Assembly (NCBI GenBank): GCA_902775475.1
Contig: CACYME010000012.1
Span: 1-64,000 of the forward strand
Origin: an uncultured Prevotellaceae bacterium
GTDB taxonomy: Bacteria; Bacteroidota; Bacteroidia; Bacteroidales; Bacteroidaceae
DNA length: 64,000 bases
Reading direction: 5' to 3'
This document shows positions 52,572 through 62,092 of the stretch, piece by piece. The notes under the pieces are model-generated. The model saw nothing but the letters and a program-made list of their open reading frames with translations. It searched no databases and was not told the origin of the DNA. Positions within the stretch are counted from its first letter, which is position 1. Every line of letters begins with the position of its first letter. The position numbers and the translations under genes were made by a program.

Positions 52572-53033
52572 TTACATATCGCCGGACCAACCATGACCAA
52601 GATCCCAGTGCTCATCATAAATAAACTCGAAACAAGGAAGAGAGAACTCTTCCTCAATGAGCGTTGTGAGTTCATCGAGGATAGGCTCAGCCCAGTGACC
52701 GACAAGGACGATGAACTTGTCGATATTCCAAGCTACCCGGCCTCTCGGAATCTGAGTGTAGTCACCCTTAAACTTCGTGTCCTCATGCCTTGCCTGCGCC
52801 TTGAAATACTCTTTAGCCCACACGTGCCTGTGCAGATGCGGATAATTGATGAAGGGGAGACCATTCTCAGCGGCTTCCTCGACCATCTTTGGCGTTATTT
52901 CCTTCTTGCGGACTCCGAAGAAGGAATTGTCCTTTGGGTCATACCAGAAAATGCCGATGCAAGGCATTTGTTCGTCGAAGGCCTTCATGTCGGCCATCTG
53001 CCTCTTATGGTCTTCACTTGTCAGTTGAGTCAT
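52572..53033 (-). CDS. Hypothetical protein downstream of ftsZ
   Basis: The 153-residue soluble protein (MTQLTSEDHKRQMADMK) has no signal peptide or membrane span. It contains IGIFWYDPKDNSFFGVRK, INYPHLHRHVW and the ending EHWDLGHGWSGDM, with many His and Trp residues in the second half. No family was recognised. It lies 50 bp after ftsZ on the same strand and may be the last gene of the dcw transcript. Confidence 0.75.
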   Translation of the reverse strand: MTQLTSEDHKRQMADMKAFDEQMPCIGIFWYDPKDNSFFGVRKKEITPKMVEEAAENGLPFINYPHLHRHVWAKEYFKAQARHEDTKFKGDYTQIPRGRVAWNIDKFIVLVGHWAEPILDELTTLIEEEFSLPCFEFIYDEHWDLGHGWSGDM

Positions 53034-53083
53034 GCAAGATACGGGCTGGATAGTTTTTACGATTGCTTTCCTGCAAGTGCCGG

Positions 53084-54415
53084 TCAGACGAAGCTGATGA
53101 CGCCCTGCACGGCATCCTGCGTGTCGGCAGGCCGCTGGGGCTCGGCAGGAGCCATGTTGTTGCTGCCCTGGCTACCGATGCTGTTCAGGATTTCCTTGGT
53201 GCGCTTGTAGGTGGGCGTCGACTCCACGGCAGAGATGACGTTGTCGTTGTCGAGGTCCTCGGCGGTGAAGATGTAGATGTTCGGACGACGCTTGTAGCGA
53301 TGGTTCTTGTCGGACTCGTTGTAGAAGTGCGAGCGGCGCTCGTCGCGCTTGGCAGCCTTCTCCTGCTCCTCGGCCAGCCGGTTGGCCTCCTCGCGGGTCT
53401 GCTGCTTCATCAGTCGCTCCTCCATGCCGTCCACGTTCTGCATGCCGAAGCCGGTGGCGAGGATGGTGACCTTCACGCGCTTGCCCAGCTCGGGGTCGAC
53501 GGCCACGCCCCACTTGTAGACGAAGTCGGAGCCGAACTTGGCCATGAACTCGTGGACGTAGTTCATCTCCTCCATCATGAAGTTGTCCTTCGAGTCCTTC
53601 TCGTGGCTGAAGGAGATATTGAGCAGAATCTTCTTCGAGTTGAAGATGTCGTTGTCGTTGAGCAGGGGCGAGTTGAGGGCATCGTCGATGGCCTTCTTCA
53701 CGCGCTCCTCGCCCTCACCGTAGCCGGTTGACATGATGGCCACGCCACCGTCCTGCAGCACGGTCTTCACATCGTTGAAGTCGAGGTTCATCACGCCGTG
53801 AACGGTGATGATCTCTGCAATCGACTTGGCCGCCACGGAGAGCGTGTCGTCGGCCTTGCCGAAGGCATCGAGGAAGGAGAGGTCGGGGTAGATTTCGCGC
53901 AGACGCTCGTTGTTGATGACGAGCAGGGCATCGACGTGCTTCGACATCTCCTCCACGCCATCGAGGGCCTGGTCAATCTTGCGGTTGCCCTCGAAGCGGA
54001 AGGGGATGGTGACGATGCCCACGGTGAGGATGCCCATCTTCTTCGATACCTCGGCAATGACGGGTGCCGCACCGGTGCCAGTGCCACCACCCATGCCGGC
54101 GGTGATGAAGGCCATGCGGGTGCCGTCGTCGAGCATGTGCTTGATGTCCTCCAGACTCTCCTCAGCGGCGGCCTTGGCCTTCTCCGGACGGTTGCCAGCG
54201 CCGAGACCCTCGCTGCCCAGCTGCAGTTTCACAGGCACGGGAGAGTCGTTGAGTGCCTGGTTGTCGGTGTTGCACACTACGAAGGTCACGTCGTGGATGC
54301 CTTCCTTGTACATGTGGTTCACAGCGTTGCCGCCACCGCCGCCTACGCCGATGACCTTGATGATGCTGTGCTTCTCTTCGGGTACGCCGAAGTCGAGTAT
54401 TTCGTTGTTGTTCAT
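53084..54415 (-). CDS. ftsZ: Cell division protein FtsZ
   Basis: The 443-residue tubulin-like GTPase has IKVIGVGGGGGNAVNHM, the GGGTGTGAAPV signature and the T7-loop NLDFNDVKTVL. After the GTPase core comes a Lys/Arg/Glu-rich linker (about 335-375) and a tail with TPTYKRTKEILNSI, probably the conserved FtsA-binding peptide, followed by about 30 more residues. It forms the Z ring. 19 bp after ftsA. Confidence 0.97.
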   Translation of the reverse strand: MNNNEILDFGVPEEKHSIIKVIGVGGGGGNAVNHMYKEGIHDVTFVVCNTDNQALNDSPVPVKLQLGSEGLGAGNRPEKAKAAAEESLEDIKHMLDDGTRMAFITAGMGGGTGTGAAPVIAEVSKKMGILTVGIVTIPFRFEGNRKIDQALDGVEEMSKHVDALLVINNERLREIYPDLSFLDAFGKADDTLSVAAKSIAEIITVHGVMNLDFNDVKTVLQDGGVAIMSTGYGEGEERVKKAIDDALNSPLLNDNDIFNSKKILLNISFSHEKDSKDNFMMEEMNYVHEFMAKFGSDFVYKWGVAVDPELGKRVKVTILATGFGMQNVDGMEERLMKQQTREEANRLAEEQEKAAKRDERRSHFYNESDKNHRYKRRPNIYIFTAEDLDNDNVISAVESTPTYKRTKEILNSIGSQGSNNMAPAEPQRPADTQDAVQGVISFV

Positions 54416-54434
54416 CTTTCTACCTGTTTAGTTT

Positions 54435-55910
54435 TTATTCTTCCTTTGTAATGTCTTCGCCCAGCTTGATGATGCCCCGCTTCAGCTTGTTGTACCAGCG
54501 GTTTTCCTTCTTGCGGCGGCGCTCCTCTTCGCGTTTCCGCTCTTCCTCCTGGCGCAGGCGCTCCTCTTCCTCACGGCGCAGGCGCTCCTCTTCCTCCTTC
54601 TTGCGGCGGGCCTCCTCGGCAGCCAGGTCTTCCTCCTGCTGGGTGCGAATGGTGCCGGTCTCCTTCTCGTAGGCCTGGCGGGGCTTGCGGTCGGGAACGG
54701 TGGGGCCGCTTTCGCCACGGTCGTCGGCGAAGAGGTTGCCCTGCGAGTCGATGCCGTTGCCGGCGCAGTTGATGTCGCCCTTGGCCAGCAGTCCGAGCAG
54801 CGTGTTGAACATGCCGTTGCGGGCCTTCAGCTGGTCGTTGCTGGTGTTGATGGTGGTGGTGACGAACTTGGCCACGCGCACCTTGTCGATGCGGGTGCAG
54901 TTGATGAGGGCACGCTCGATGTTTTTCATGTTCGAGCCGCCGCCAGTGACGATGATGCCGCCGAGCAGCTTATCGTAATACTCATCGGGAATCTGGTAGC
55001 GCACGTTCTCGATGATTTCCATCACGCGGCCTTCGACAATCTCGATGAACTTCTGGCTCTCCACCTGGCGCTCGGGGTCGATGCTGTATTTCAGCGTGGG
55101 GTCAATCTCGCTGTTGTCGGTGTAGGCCGAGGCATACTTCAGCTTCATCTGCTCGGCATCGCTCTCCTCCATCTGCAGCGAAGCAATGTCCTTGGTGATG
55201 TTGTTCGAGCCAAGGGGAATGACGGCAAGATGGCGCAGCACGTTCTTCCAGAAGACGCTGACGGTGGTAGTGTCGGCACCGATGTCGACGAGGGCGCAGC
55301 CAGAGCGCTTCTCGGCCTCGGTGAGCACGGCGTTGGCCAGTGCCAGCGGTGCCAGGTACATCTCGGCCACCTTGATGTCGGCCATCTCGAAGCAGCGGTT
55401 CAGATTCTGGAAGAAGGTCTTGCGCACCAGGATGTTCAGGAAGTTTCCCTCTAAGCGGTTGGCACGGATGCCCACGGGGTCCATCTGCAGGTGGCTGTCG
55501 ACGCCATACTCCTGCTCGGCCACGTCGAGAATCTTCTGTTCAGGGTAGTCCAGATTCCAGTTGGCATCCATCAGCTCGACCACCATCTCCTGCGTGACGA
55601 TGGTGTCAGCAGGCAGGTCGCGCGCTATAGAGTTGCGGACGGAGCGGAGCGACTGACCGCCCACGCCGACGAAGACCTGTACGACACGGGTCTTCAGCTG
55701 GGCCTCGAGCTTCTTCACGATGTTCTGCAGGCACTGCGCCGTCTTGTCGATATTAAACACCACACCCTTTCGGATGAACGAGGACGAGTCTTCCCGCACC
55801 ATGGCGAGCACGGAGATGCTGCCATCGGGTTTCTTCTGTCCGGCAATGCCCGTCACCTTCGAGGAGCCGAGCTCGATTGCCACAATGAAATCTTTCTGTT
55901 CTACTGCCAT
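54435..55910 (-). CDS. ftsA: Cell division protein FtsA, with long charged C-terminus
   Basis: The 491-residue actin-like protein has FIVAIELGSSKVTGIAG, LVDIGADTTTVSVF and IIVTGGGSNMKNIE. It tethers FtsZ to the membrane. The C-terminal approximately 70 residues are a long run of Glu, Arg and Lys (about 420-470) followed by RWYNKLKRGIIKLGEDITKEE, a likely amphipathic membrane-targeting helix. The charged helix is much longer than in E. coli FtsA. Confidence 0.96.
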   Translation of the reverse strand: MAVEQKDFIVAIELGSSKVTGIAGQKKPDGSISVLAMVREDSSSFIRKGVVFNIDKTAQCLQNIVKKLEAQLKTRVVQVFVGVGGQSLRSVRNSIARDLPADTIVTQEMVVELMDANWNLDYPEQKILDVAEQEYGVDSHLQMDPVGIRANRLEGNFLNILVRKTFFQNLNRCFEMADIKVAEMYLAPLALANAVLTEAEKRSGCALVDIGADTTTVSVFWKNVLRHLAVIPLGSNNITKDIASLQMEESDAEQMKLKYASAYTDNSEIDPTLKYSIDPERQVESQKFIEIVEGRVMEIIENVRYQIPDEYYDKLLGGIIVTGGGSNMKNIERALINCTRIDKVRVAKFVTTTINTSNDQLKARNGMFNTLLGLLAKGDINCAGNGIDSQGNLFADDRGESGPTVPDRKPRQAYEKETGTIRTQQEEDLAAEEARRKKEEEERLRREEEERLRQEEERKREEERRRKKENRWYNKLKRGIIKLGEDITKEE

Positions 55911-55959
55911 ATCTTGTATTAATTTGAGTTTTGAGAGTTGGGATTGCCTGTAGAGGCGG

Positions 55960-56700
55960 TTATTTCTTCTTACATACTATCTGGTTGCTGAACTCCACGC
56001 TGATGCGCGAGTACTTGTTCCAACCCGCCTGACTTAGGCCGTACTTGTAGAACTTGCGAACGCGCTCCAGCTTCTTCTTCACACCCACTGGGCGACCCAG
56101 ATAGATGATGTGGTTGCCCACACGGGGCACCAGCTCCACGGTACTGTCGGCCAGCACGTTCACCTGCTCTATCTGGTTGCGCCAGAAGTCATCGGCCAAG
56201 ATGAGGCGGCCCAGCGGTGCCAGCACACGACGGGCGTAGGGACGGTTGATGCTGCCCGTGGCCACCATCAGGTTGCAGGCATAGCCCGTGTTCTGCATGG
56301 CCTTGCCATCTTTGTCCACATAGTAGTCATCGCCACCCTGGGACATCACACGCACCACGGGCACGCGCTCCGTGACCCTCACGCAGACGTTGCCGCCCTG
56401 TGTGCGGTAGCACTCGGCAGCGTCAATCAGCTCCTTCGCCTCCAGCTTCTCCTCCATGGTGCGCAGGTTGACATCGGCCATAGAGTGCCCCACAGGGTTA
56501 ATGCCATCCTCAACAAGCATGCGACGCACGTCGGCAGGAGTAAGAAAGCCCTCAATGACGCCCTTCTCGATTTCCACCTGCACGGCGTGGCACGCCACGT
56601 CCTTCTCGGCAGGACGGTTGAACGCCGTGACGGCCAGCAGCAGATAGGCAGCAATGACGATGCTGAAGGTTATGACCAGTACTTTCTTCCAGTTCACCAT
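55960..56700 (-). CDS. ftsQ: Cell division protein FtsQ/DivIB
   Basis: The 246-residue protein has one membrane span near the N-terminus (about 8-27) and a POTRA-like domain then a beta domain (VRVTERVPVVRVMSQGGDDYYVDKDGKAM, typical of FtsQ). It helps recruit FtsW and the later divisome. Position between murC and ftsA supports the call. Confidence 0.92.
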   Translation of the reverse strand: MVNWKKVLVITFSIVIAAYLLLAVTAFNRPAEKDVACHAVQVEIEKGVIEGFLTPADVRRMLVEDGINPVGHSMADVNLRTMEEKLEAKELIDAAECYRTQGGNVCVRVTERVPVVRVMSQGGDDYYVDKDGKAMQNTGYACNLMVATGSINRPYARRVLAPLGRLILADDFWRNQIEQVNVLADSTVELVPRVGNHIIYLGRPVGVKKKLERVRKFYKYGLSQAGWNKYSRISVEFSNQIVCKKK

Positions 56701-56738
56701 GGGATTGACGATTTACTGATTGACAGATTAACTATTGG
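56701..56738. repeat. GATTGACGATTTACTGATTG-type spacer repeat
   Basis: The murC-ftsQ spacer consists of GATTGACGATTTACTGATTG followed by ACAGATTAAC. A related string (GATTGACTATTTACGGGATT, then GTTCGATTTACGATTT) is in the ftsW-murD spacer at about 60583-60622. Confidence 0.6.
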
Positions 56739-58118
56739 TTACTTTAGCTTACGCTTGAGAATATTGGCAATCTGAGGCACCTGGGCGTCGAGGTCGCCCG
56801 CACCCAGCACGATGAGCACATCGAACGAGCGGCTCTTCACCAAAGGGATGACGTCGTCGGTGGTGATGAGCTGTTTCTCCACACCAGGGGCCAGCAGGTC
56901 GTAGATGAGCTTCGACGTGACTCCCTCGATAGGCTCCTCACGGGCCGGATAGATATTGGTCAGAATCACCTCGTCGAGCTGGCTCAGCGCCTCGGCAAAC
57001 TCGCGGTAAAAGTCGCGGGTGCGGGTGTAGAGATGGGGCTGGAAGATGGCGGTGATGCGACGGTCGCGGTAGAGCTGGCGAATGCTGCTCGCACTCTGGA
57101 AGATTTCCTTCGGGTGATGGGCGTAGTCGCTGAGGAAGACCAGTTGCGGCGTCTTTATCTTGAAGTCGAAGCGACGGTCAACACCGCTGAACGAGAGCAT
57201 GCCTATGCGCAGCTCCTCGGCGGTGCAGCCAGCCAGCTGGGCCATGGCCATGGCGGCGATGCCGTTCTCGATGTTGATGGGCACGGGCTGCCCCAGCTCG
57301 ATGTTCTTCACGCACTCGATGGGCGAGATGAAGTCGAAGGTGATTTCACCGTTCTCAATGCGGATGTTCTCGGCATGGAAGTCGCCCTCGTCGCGGCTGT
57401 AGTCATAGCGGCGGACGCCGGGCTGCAGGTTCTCCTTCATCTCCAGTCCACGATGGATGATGAGTACCCCGTCGGGCTGAATCAGTTCCGTGTAGTGGCG
57501 GAAGCTTTCCAGATAGGCCTCCTTCGTGCCGTAGATGTCGAGATGGTCGGGATCGGTGGCGGTGATGACGCTCATGTAGGGGTGGAGCCAGTGGAAGGAA
57601 CGGTCGTACTCATCGGCCTCGACAACCACATACTCCGACTTGCTCAGGATGTAGTTCGTGCCGTAGTTCTTGGTGATACCGCCGAGGAAGGCGTTGCAGT
57701 CGAGATGGCTTTGGTGCATGATGTGGGCGCACATCGAGCTGGTGGTGGTTTTGCCATGCGTGCCAGCGACGCAGAGGCCACGCATCTGGCGCGTCAGCGT
57801 TCCAAGCACCTGGGCTCGCTTCTGTATCTCGAAGCCGTTCTGGCGGAAGTACTGCAGCTCCTTGTGCGTCTCAGGCACGGCGGGGGTGTAGACCACCAGC
57901 GTGTGGCGGGGGTTCTTGCACGTGTGGGGGATTTCGTCTACGTTCTCTTCGTAGTGCAGCAGCACGCCTTCCTTCTCCAGACGACGGGTCAGCTCAGAAG
58001 GTGTCTTGTCGTAGCCGCCCACCACCAGCCCACGACTGATGAAGTAGCGGGCGATGGCACTCATGCCAATGCCTCCGGCACCGATGAAGTAGACGGCTTT
58101 GATATCTTTTGCTTCCAT
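56739..58118 (-). CDS. murC: UDP-N-acetylmuramate--L-alanine ligase
   Basis: The start at 58118 (MEAKDIKAVYFIGAGGIGM) is chosen because the GxGxxG fold begins there and murG ends 2 bp upstream. The 459-residue protein has VAGTHGKTTTSSM (Mur P-loop) and ADEYDRSF. It adds L-Ala to UDP-MurNAc, the first peptide step. Confidence 0.97.
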   Translation of the reverse strand: MEAKDIKAVYFIGAGGIGMSAIARYFISRGLVVGGYDKTPSELTRRLEKEGVLLHYEENVDEIPHTCKNPRHTLVVYTPAVPETHKELQYFRQNGFEIQKRAQVLGTLTRQMRGLCVAGTHGKTTTSSMCAHIMHQSHLDCNAFLGGITKNYGTNYILSKSEYVVVEADEYDRSFHWLHPYMSVITATDPDHLDIYGTKEAYLESFRHYTELIQPDGVLIIHRGLEMKENLQPGVRRYDYSRDEGDFHAENIRIENGEITFDFISPIECVKNIELGQPVPINIENGIAAMAMAQLAGCTAEELRIGMLSFSGVDRRFDFKIKTPQLVFLSDYAHHPKEIFQSASSIRQLYRDRRITAIFQPHLYTRTRDFYREFAEALSQLDEVILTNIYPAREEPIEGVTSKLIYDLLAPGVEKQLITTDDVIPLVKSRSFDVLIVLGAGDLDAQVPQIANILKRKLK

Positions 58119-58120
58119 TT

Positions 58121-59263
58121 TTATGATTTGCGGTTTGCTAATTTGATGACTTCCTTGGCGATGATGGCAGCACTGTCGGGGAGTGCCATCTTCAGCACGT
58201 TCTCGCCCAGGCTGCGCAGCTTGGCATCGTCGCGCACGGTGTCGATGGCCAGCTGGATGAGCTTCACGGGAGCCTCGGCGTCGCTGACGTAGAGGGCAGC
58301 CTGGCGGTTGACCAGCGCCATGGCGTTCTTCGTCTGGTGGTCTTCGGCCACGTTGGGGCTGGGTACCAGGATGACAGGCTTTCCGATGAGGCAGAACTCT
58401 GAGATGCTGCTGGCCCCAGCACGGCTGATGACCAGGTCGGCAGCACGATAGGCGGCGGCCATGTCGCTGATGAAGTCGGTGACCACCAGATTGGCGGGAC
58501 GGCCCTTCTGCTGCAACGCCTCGGCGATGGCCTCGCTGTAGTACTTGCCCGTCTGCCAGATGAACTGCAGGCCCGAAGCCTCGATTTCCTTCAGATGGCC
58601 GAGCACACTCTCGTTGATGGTGCGGGCGCCGAGGCTGCCGCCCACCAGCAGGATGGTCTTCTTGCCAGCTTCGAGGCCGAAGCTCTGCAGCGCCTGTTCT
58701 CGCGTCACCTTCGAGTCGAGCAAGGCCTGTCTGACGGGATTGCCCGTGAGGATGATTTTCTCTGCGGGGAAGAAGCGCTCCATGCCCTCGTAGGCCACGC
58801 AAATCTTCTCTGCCTTCGCAGCCAGCTGCTTGTTAGCCAAGCCGGCATAGCTGTTCTGCTCCTGCAGCAAGGTCGGGATGCCCAGGCTGTTGGCGGCTCC
58901 AAGGGCCGCACTGCTGGCATAGCCTCCCACGCCGACGGCCACCTGCGGACGGAACTCGCACAACAGTTTCTTGGCCATGCGCTTGCTCTTCAGGTAGTCG
59001 AGTGCCACGCCAATGTTGGCAGGTTTCCACAGCGGACGCAGGAAACCACGGATGGGCAGGCCCTTGATTTCGTAGCCAGCCTGCGGCACGCGCTGCATCT
59101 CCATGCGCCCTAAGGCTCCCACGAAGAGGATGTCGGCCCCGGGTTCTATCTCGCGGATGGCATTGGCAATGCTTACGGCGGGGAAGATGTGTCCGCCCGT
59201 GCCACCGCCACTGATGACGACCCGCAACTGCGACTCTTTATGATTAACTTTGGAATCTGACAT
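58121..59263 (-). CDS. murG: UDP-GlcNAc:lipid I transferase
   Basis: The 380-residue GT28 enzyme has SGGGTGGHIFPAVSIA at its start, VGVGGYASSAALGAA and LLVGGSLGARTINE. It converts lipid I to lipid II at the inner face of the membrane. It lies between ftsW and murC, 30 bp after ftsW. Confidence 0.97.
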   Translation of the reverse strand: MSDSKVNHKESQLRVVISGGGTGGHIFPAVSIANAIREIEPGADILFVGALGRMEMQRVPQAGYEIKGLPIRGFLRPLWKPANIGVALDYLKSKRMAKKLLCEFRPQVAVGVGGYASSAALGAANSLGIPTLLQEQNSYAGLANKQLAAKAEKICVAYEGMERFFPAEKIILTGNPVRQALLDSKVTREQALQSFGLEAGKKTILLVGGSLGARTINESVLGHLKEIEASGLQFIWQTGKYYSEAIAEALQQKGRPANLVVTDFISDMAAAYRAADLVISRAGASSISEFCLIGKPVILVPSPNVAEDHQTKNAMALVNRQAALYVSDAEAPVKLIQLAIDTVRDDAKLRSLGENVLKMALPDSAAIIAKEVIKLANRKS

Positions 59264-59293
59264 ATAGTATATTACTTTATTCTAACATTAGAC

Positions 59294-60577
59294 TTAGTCG
59301 GTCTCCACTCCTACAGGCTGCGTATGGGCATCGTTGCGCCGGGCACTACGGCTGACACTGAGGATGGCCCCGATGTAGGCACAGCTGACAAGCGTGGACG
59401 TGCCGCCCTTCGACACCAGCGGCAGTGGCTGGCCGGTGACGATGCCAAAGTCGGTGGCCACCATCATGTTGATGGCTGCCTGCGACACCAGCAGCAATGC
59501 CAGTCCCATGACCAGGAACGCCGGGAAATTGTTCTCGCACCGGCTGGAGATGCGTGCCGCCCGGAAGAGCAGGATTATGTAGAGGAACACCACCACGATG
59601 GCACCGATGAGTCCCATCTCCTCGATGATAATGGAGAAGATGAAGTCGGAGAAAGCCTGCGGCAGATAGTCGCGCTCGACGGAGTTGCCCGGCCCTTTGC
59701 CAATGACGCCCGACGAGGCAATGGCGAAGTTGGCATGTGCTACCTGGAAATTGTCGTGGACGCTATACTCCTTCGGGTCTTCCGGGCGTGTCGAACGGTT
59801 CACCAGACGGTTGCGCCAGGTGCCGAAGCGATGGAACACCTTGCTGACGAAGCCTTCGCCCTCCTTGCCATTGTCGTCTGCCGAGGCCTGCGCCGTCGTC
59901 ATCTCCACGGCCGCCTGGTTTTGGTCCTCATCCTTGTCCATGCTGCCCAGCGTGAGGATGAGCGTCAGGAAGATGCCCACCAGGAGCACCAATCCTCCCG
60001 TGAGCTTGCCCATCTGCACCATGGGCACCCGGCCAATGAACATCATAATGAAGATGACGGCAAAGAGCAGCACGGCTGTGGAGAGGTTCTCAAGACCGAT
60101 AAGCAGTACGGCAGGCACCACAAGCCAGAGAATATAGCTCATGGCTTTCGGGTCGGCGCCACTGCCGTCCTCGCGCTGCATGGCACTCAGTATCTGCGCC
60201 GTGGCCAGCACCATCGTGCCCTTGGCCAGCTCCGAGGGCTGGAAGGTGAATCCCGGCAGCTGAATGACGCGGTTAGCACCGTTGATGCTCTCGCCGAAGA
60301 CCAGCACCCACAGCAGCGTGGCATAGGAAATGAAGAGGAAAATAGGCGTGATGAGCTTAAAATAGCGGCAGGGAATGTTCAGCGTGACGATGGTGATGAA
60401 TACACCCGCAAGAATGGTGCCTGCATGATAGATGATGGGCCCCATGAAGTTGTGGCTCTTGTAGGAGAGTGTGCTCGAAGCTGAGAACACCTCGATGAGG
60501 CTGATGAGCGTGAGGAAGAAGAACACCGTCCAGATGCCCTTGTCGCCCTTGAAGAGATTGCCTATTTTCTTGTTCAC
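59294..60577 (-). CDS. ftsW: Septal peptidoglycan polymerase FtsW
   Basis: The 427-residue SEDS-family membrane protein has about ten spans, with FQPSELAKG, QVAHANFAIASSGVIGKGPGNS and GLPLVSKGGTS-like QPLPLVSKGGTSTLV. A hydrophilic insertion of about 70 residues (about 215-285, rich in Asp, Glu, Gln and basic residues) precedes the large extracellular loop. FtsW polymerises lipid II during septation. Confidence 0.95.
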   Translation of the reverse strand: MNKKIGNLFKGDKGIWTVFFFLTLISLIEVFSASSTLSYKSHNFMGPIIYHAGTILAGVFITIVTLNIPCRYFKLITPIFLFISYATLLWVLVFGESINGANRVIQLPGFTFQPSELAKGTMVLATAQILSAMQREDGSGADPKAMSYILWLVVPAVLLIGLENLSTAVLLFAVIFIMMFIGRVPMVQMGKLTGGLVLLVGIFLTLILTLGSMDKDEDQNQAAVEMTTAQASADDNGKEGEGFVSKVFHRFGTWRNRLVNRSTRPEDPKEYSVHDNFQVAHANFAIASSGVIGKGPGNSVERDYLPQAFSDFIFSIIIEEMGLIGAIVVVFLYIILLFRAARISSRCENNFPAFLVMGLALLLVSQAAINMMVATDFGIVTGQPLPLVSKGGTSTLVSCAYIGAILSVSRSARRNDAHTQPVGVETD

Positions 60578-60648
60578 CTTGCTGATTGACTATTTACGGG
60601 ATTGTTCGATTTACGATTTGGCTGCGACGTATCGTCGGCCGACTTTCA

Positions 60649-61980
60649 TCACAGGTTCCTTACCAACTGCTTAAACTGTTCGCCGCGGTCCTCCATGTTC
60701 TTGAACAGGTCGAACGAGGCACAGCAGGGCGACAGCAGCACGGTCTCGCCGGGCTTGGCCAGCTCATAGCAAGCCTCCACGCACTCCTTCATGCTGTGGG
60801 TGTCGCGCACAGGAATGCCGAGGGCGTCGAAGTTGTCGTGCAGCTTCTGGTTGTCGGCTCCCAAGTAGACCAGCGCCGAGCACTTTTCGCGTACGAGGGT
60901 CTTAATGGGCTCGTAGTCGTTGCCCTTGTCCTTGCCGCCGATGATGAGCACCACTTTCGTCTTCATCGAGTCGAGGGCATACCAACAGGCATCGACGTTG
61001 GTGGCCTTCGAGTCGTTCACATACTGCACGCCACGCACCGTGGTCACCTTCTCCAAGCGATGCTCCACGCCAGGGAAGTCGCTCAGCGACTGGCGGATGA
61101 CATCCTTCTTGATGCCGGCAATATTACTGGCGATGCCTGCCGCCAGCGAGTTGTAGATATTGTGACGCCCCGTCAGGCTCAGGCTCTCCTGCTCCATGTT
61201 GAAGGGCTCTGGTTTCTCAATGGTGTACTGTCCCTGCTCAATGTAGCCAATGGAGCCCTTTTCCTTCAGCTCGGAGAAGGGGTACTGAACGGCCTTGATG
61301 TCGTATTTCTCCAGCTCGCGGCGAATGACGGGGTCGTCGTTCCAGTAGATGAAGGCGTCGTCGCCCGTCTGGTTCTGCACGATGCGCATCTTGGCGTCTA
61401 CGTAGTTCTGCATCTTGAAGTCGTAGCGGTCCAGGTGGTCGGGCGTGATGTTGAGCAGCACGGCGATGTTAGCACGGAAGTCATACATATTGTCTAACTG
61501 GAACGACGACAGCTCGATGATGTAGTATTCATGGGGCTCCTCGGCCACCTGCAGGGCCAGCGAGTGGCCGATGTTCCCGGCCAGTCCGGCATCGTAGCCC
61601 GCAGCCTTGAAGATATGGTAGATGAGGCTCGTGGTGGTCGTCTTACCGTTAGAGCCGGTGATGCAAATCATCTTCGACGTGGTGTAGCGACCGGCAAACT
61701 CTATCTCACTGATAATGGGGATGCCCGCAGCGATGGCCTTCGCCACCATCGGGGCCTTGTCGGGGATGCCGGGGCTCTTGATGATTTCGTCGGCATTCAG
61801 GATGAGGCTCTCCGTGTGGTGGCCCTCCTCCCAGCTGATGCCGCGCTCGTTGAGCATCTGCTGATAGCGCGGGGCAATCTTCGACATGTCGCTCACGAAC
61901 ACGTCGAAGCCCTCTTTCTTGGCCAGCACGGCGGCTCCTGCACCACTCTCGCCAGCACCGAGTATAACTATTCTCTTCAT
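60649..61980 (-). CDS. murD: UDP-N-acetylmuramoyl-L-alanine--D-glutamate ligase
   Basis: The 443-residue protein has RIVILGAGESGAGAA, ITGSNGKTTTTSLIYH, LNITPDHLDRYDF and VNDSKATNVDA. It adds D-Glu to UDP-MurNAc-L-Ala. The 71-bp spacer before ftsW contains a simple GATTTACGATTT repeat. Confidence 0.97.
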   Translation of the reverse strand: MKRIVILGAGESGAGAAVLAKKEGFDVFVSDMSKIAPRYQQMLNERGISWEEGHHTESLILNADEIIKSPGIPDKAPMVAKAIAAGIPIISEIEFAGRYTTSKMICITGSNGKTTTTSLIYHIFKAAGYDAGLAGNIGHSLALQVAEEPHEYYIIELSSFQLDNMYDFRANIAVLLNITPDHLDRYDFKMQNYVDAKMRIVQNQTGDDAFIYWNDDPVIRRELEKYDIKAVQYPFSELKEKGSIGYIEQGQYTIEKPEPFNMEQESLSLTGRHNIYNSLAAGIASNIAGIKKDVIRQSLSDFPGVEHRLEKVTTVRGVQYVNDSKATNVDACWYALDSMKTKVVLIIGGKDKGNDYEPIKTLVREKCSALVYLGADNQKLHDNFDALGIPVRDTHSMKECVEACYELAKPGETVLLSPCCASFDLFKNMEDRGEQFKQLVRNL

Positions 61981-62013
61981 ATCGTTCTTCTCTTTTTTCT
62001 ATGTCATTTGACC

Positions 62014-62092
62014 GTTAGAATCCGCCCCTTTCGTATTTTTGTCCGACGGCGGCGGACGAAAATCCGCTCACGTCGGATTTTCGCGAACTCAC
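62014..62092. repeat. Spacer repeat of TCCGCTCACGT-GGATT type, copy 2
   Basis: GAATCCGCCCCTTTCGTATT, TTGTCCGACGGCGGCGGACG and AAATCCGCTCACGTCGGATT match units at 8556-8619. It fills the murD-mraY spacer. Confidence 0.6.

Noticed and set aside
58119-58802. 5' extension of murC
   Set aside because: It lies within murG in another frame; the Mur N-terminal fold starts at 58118.
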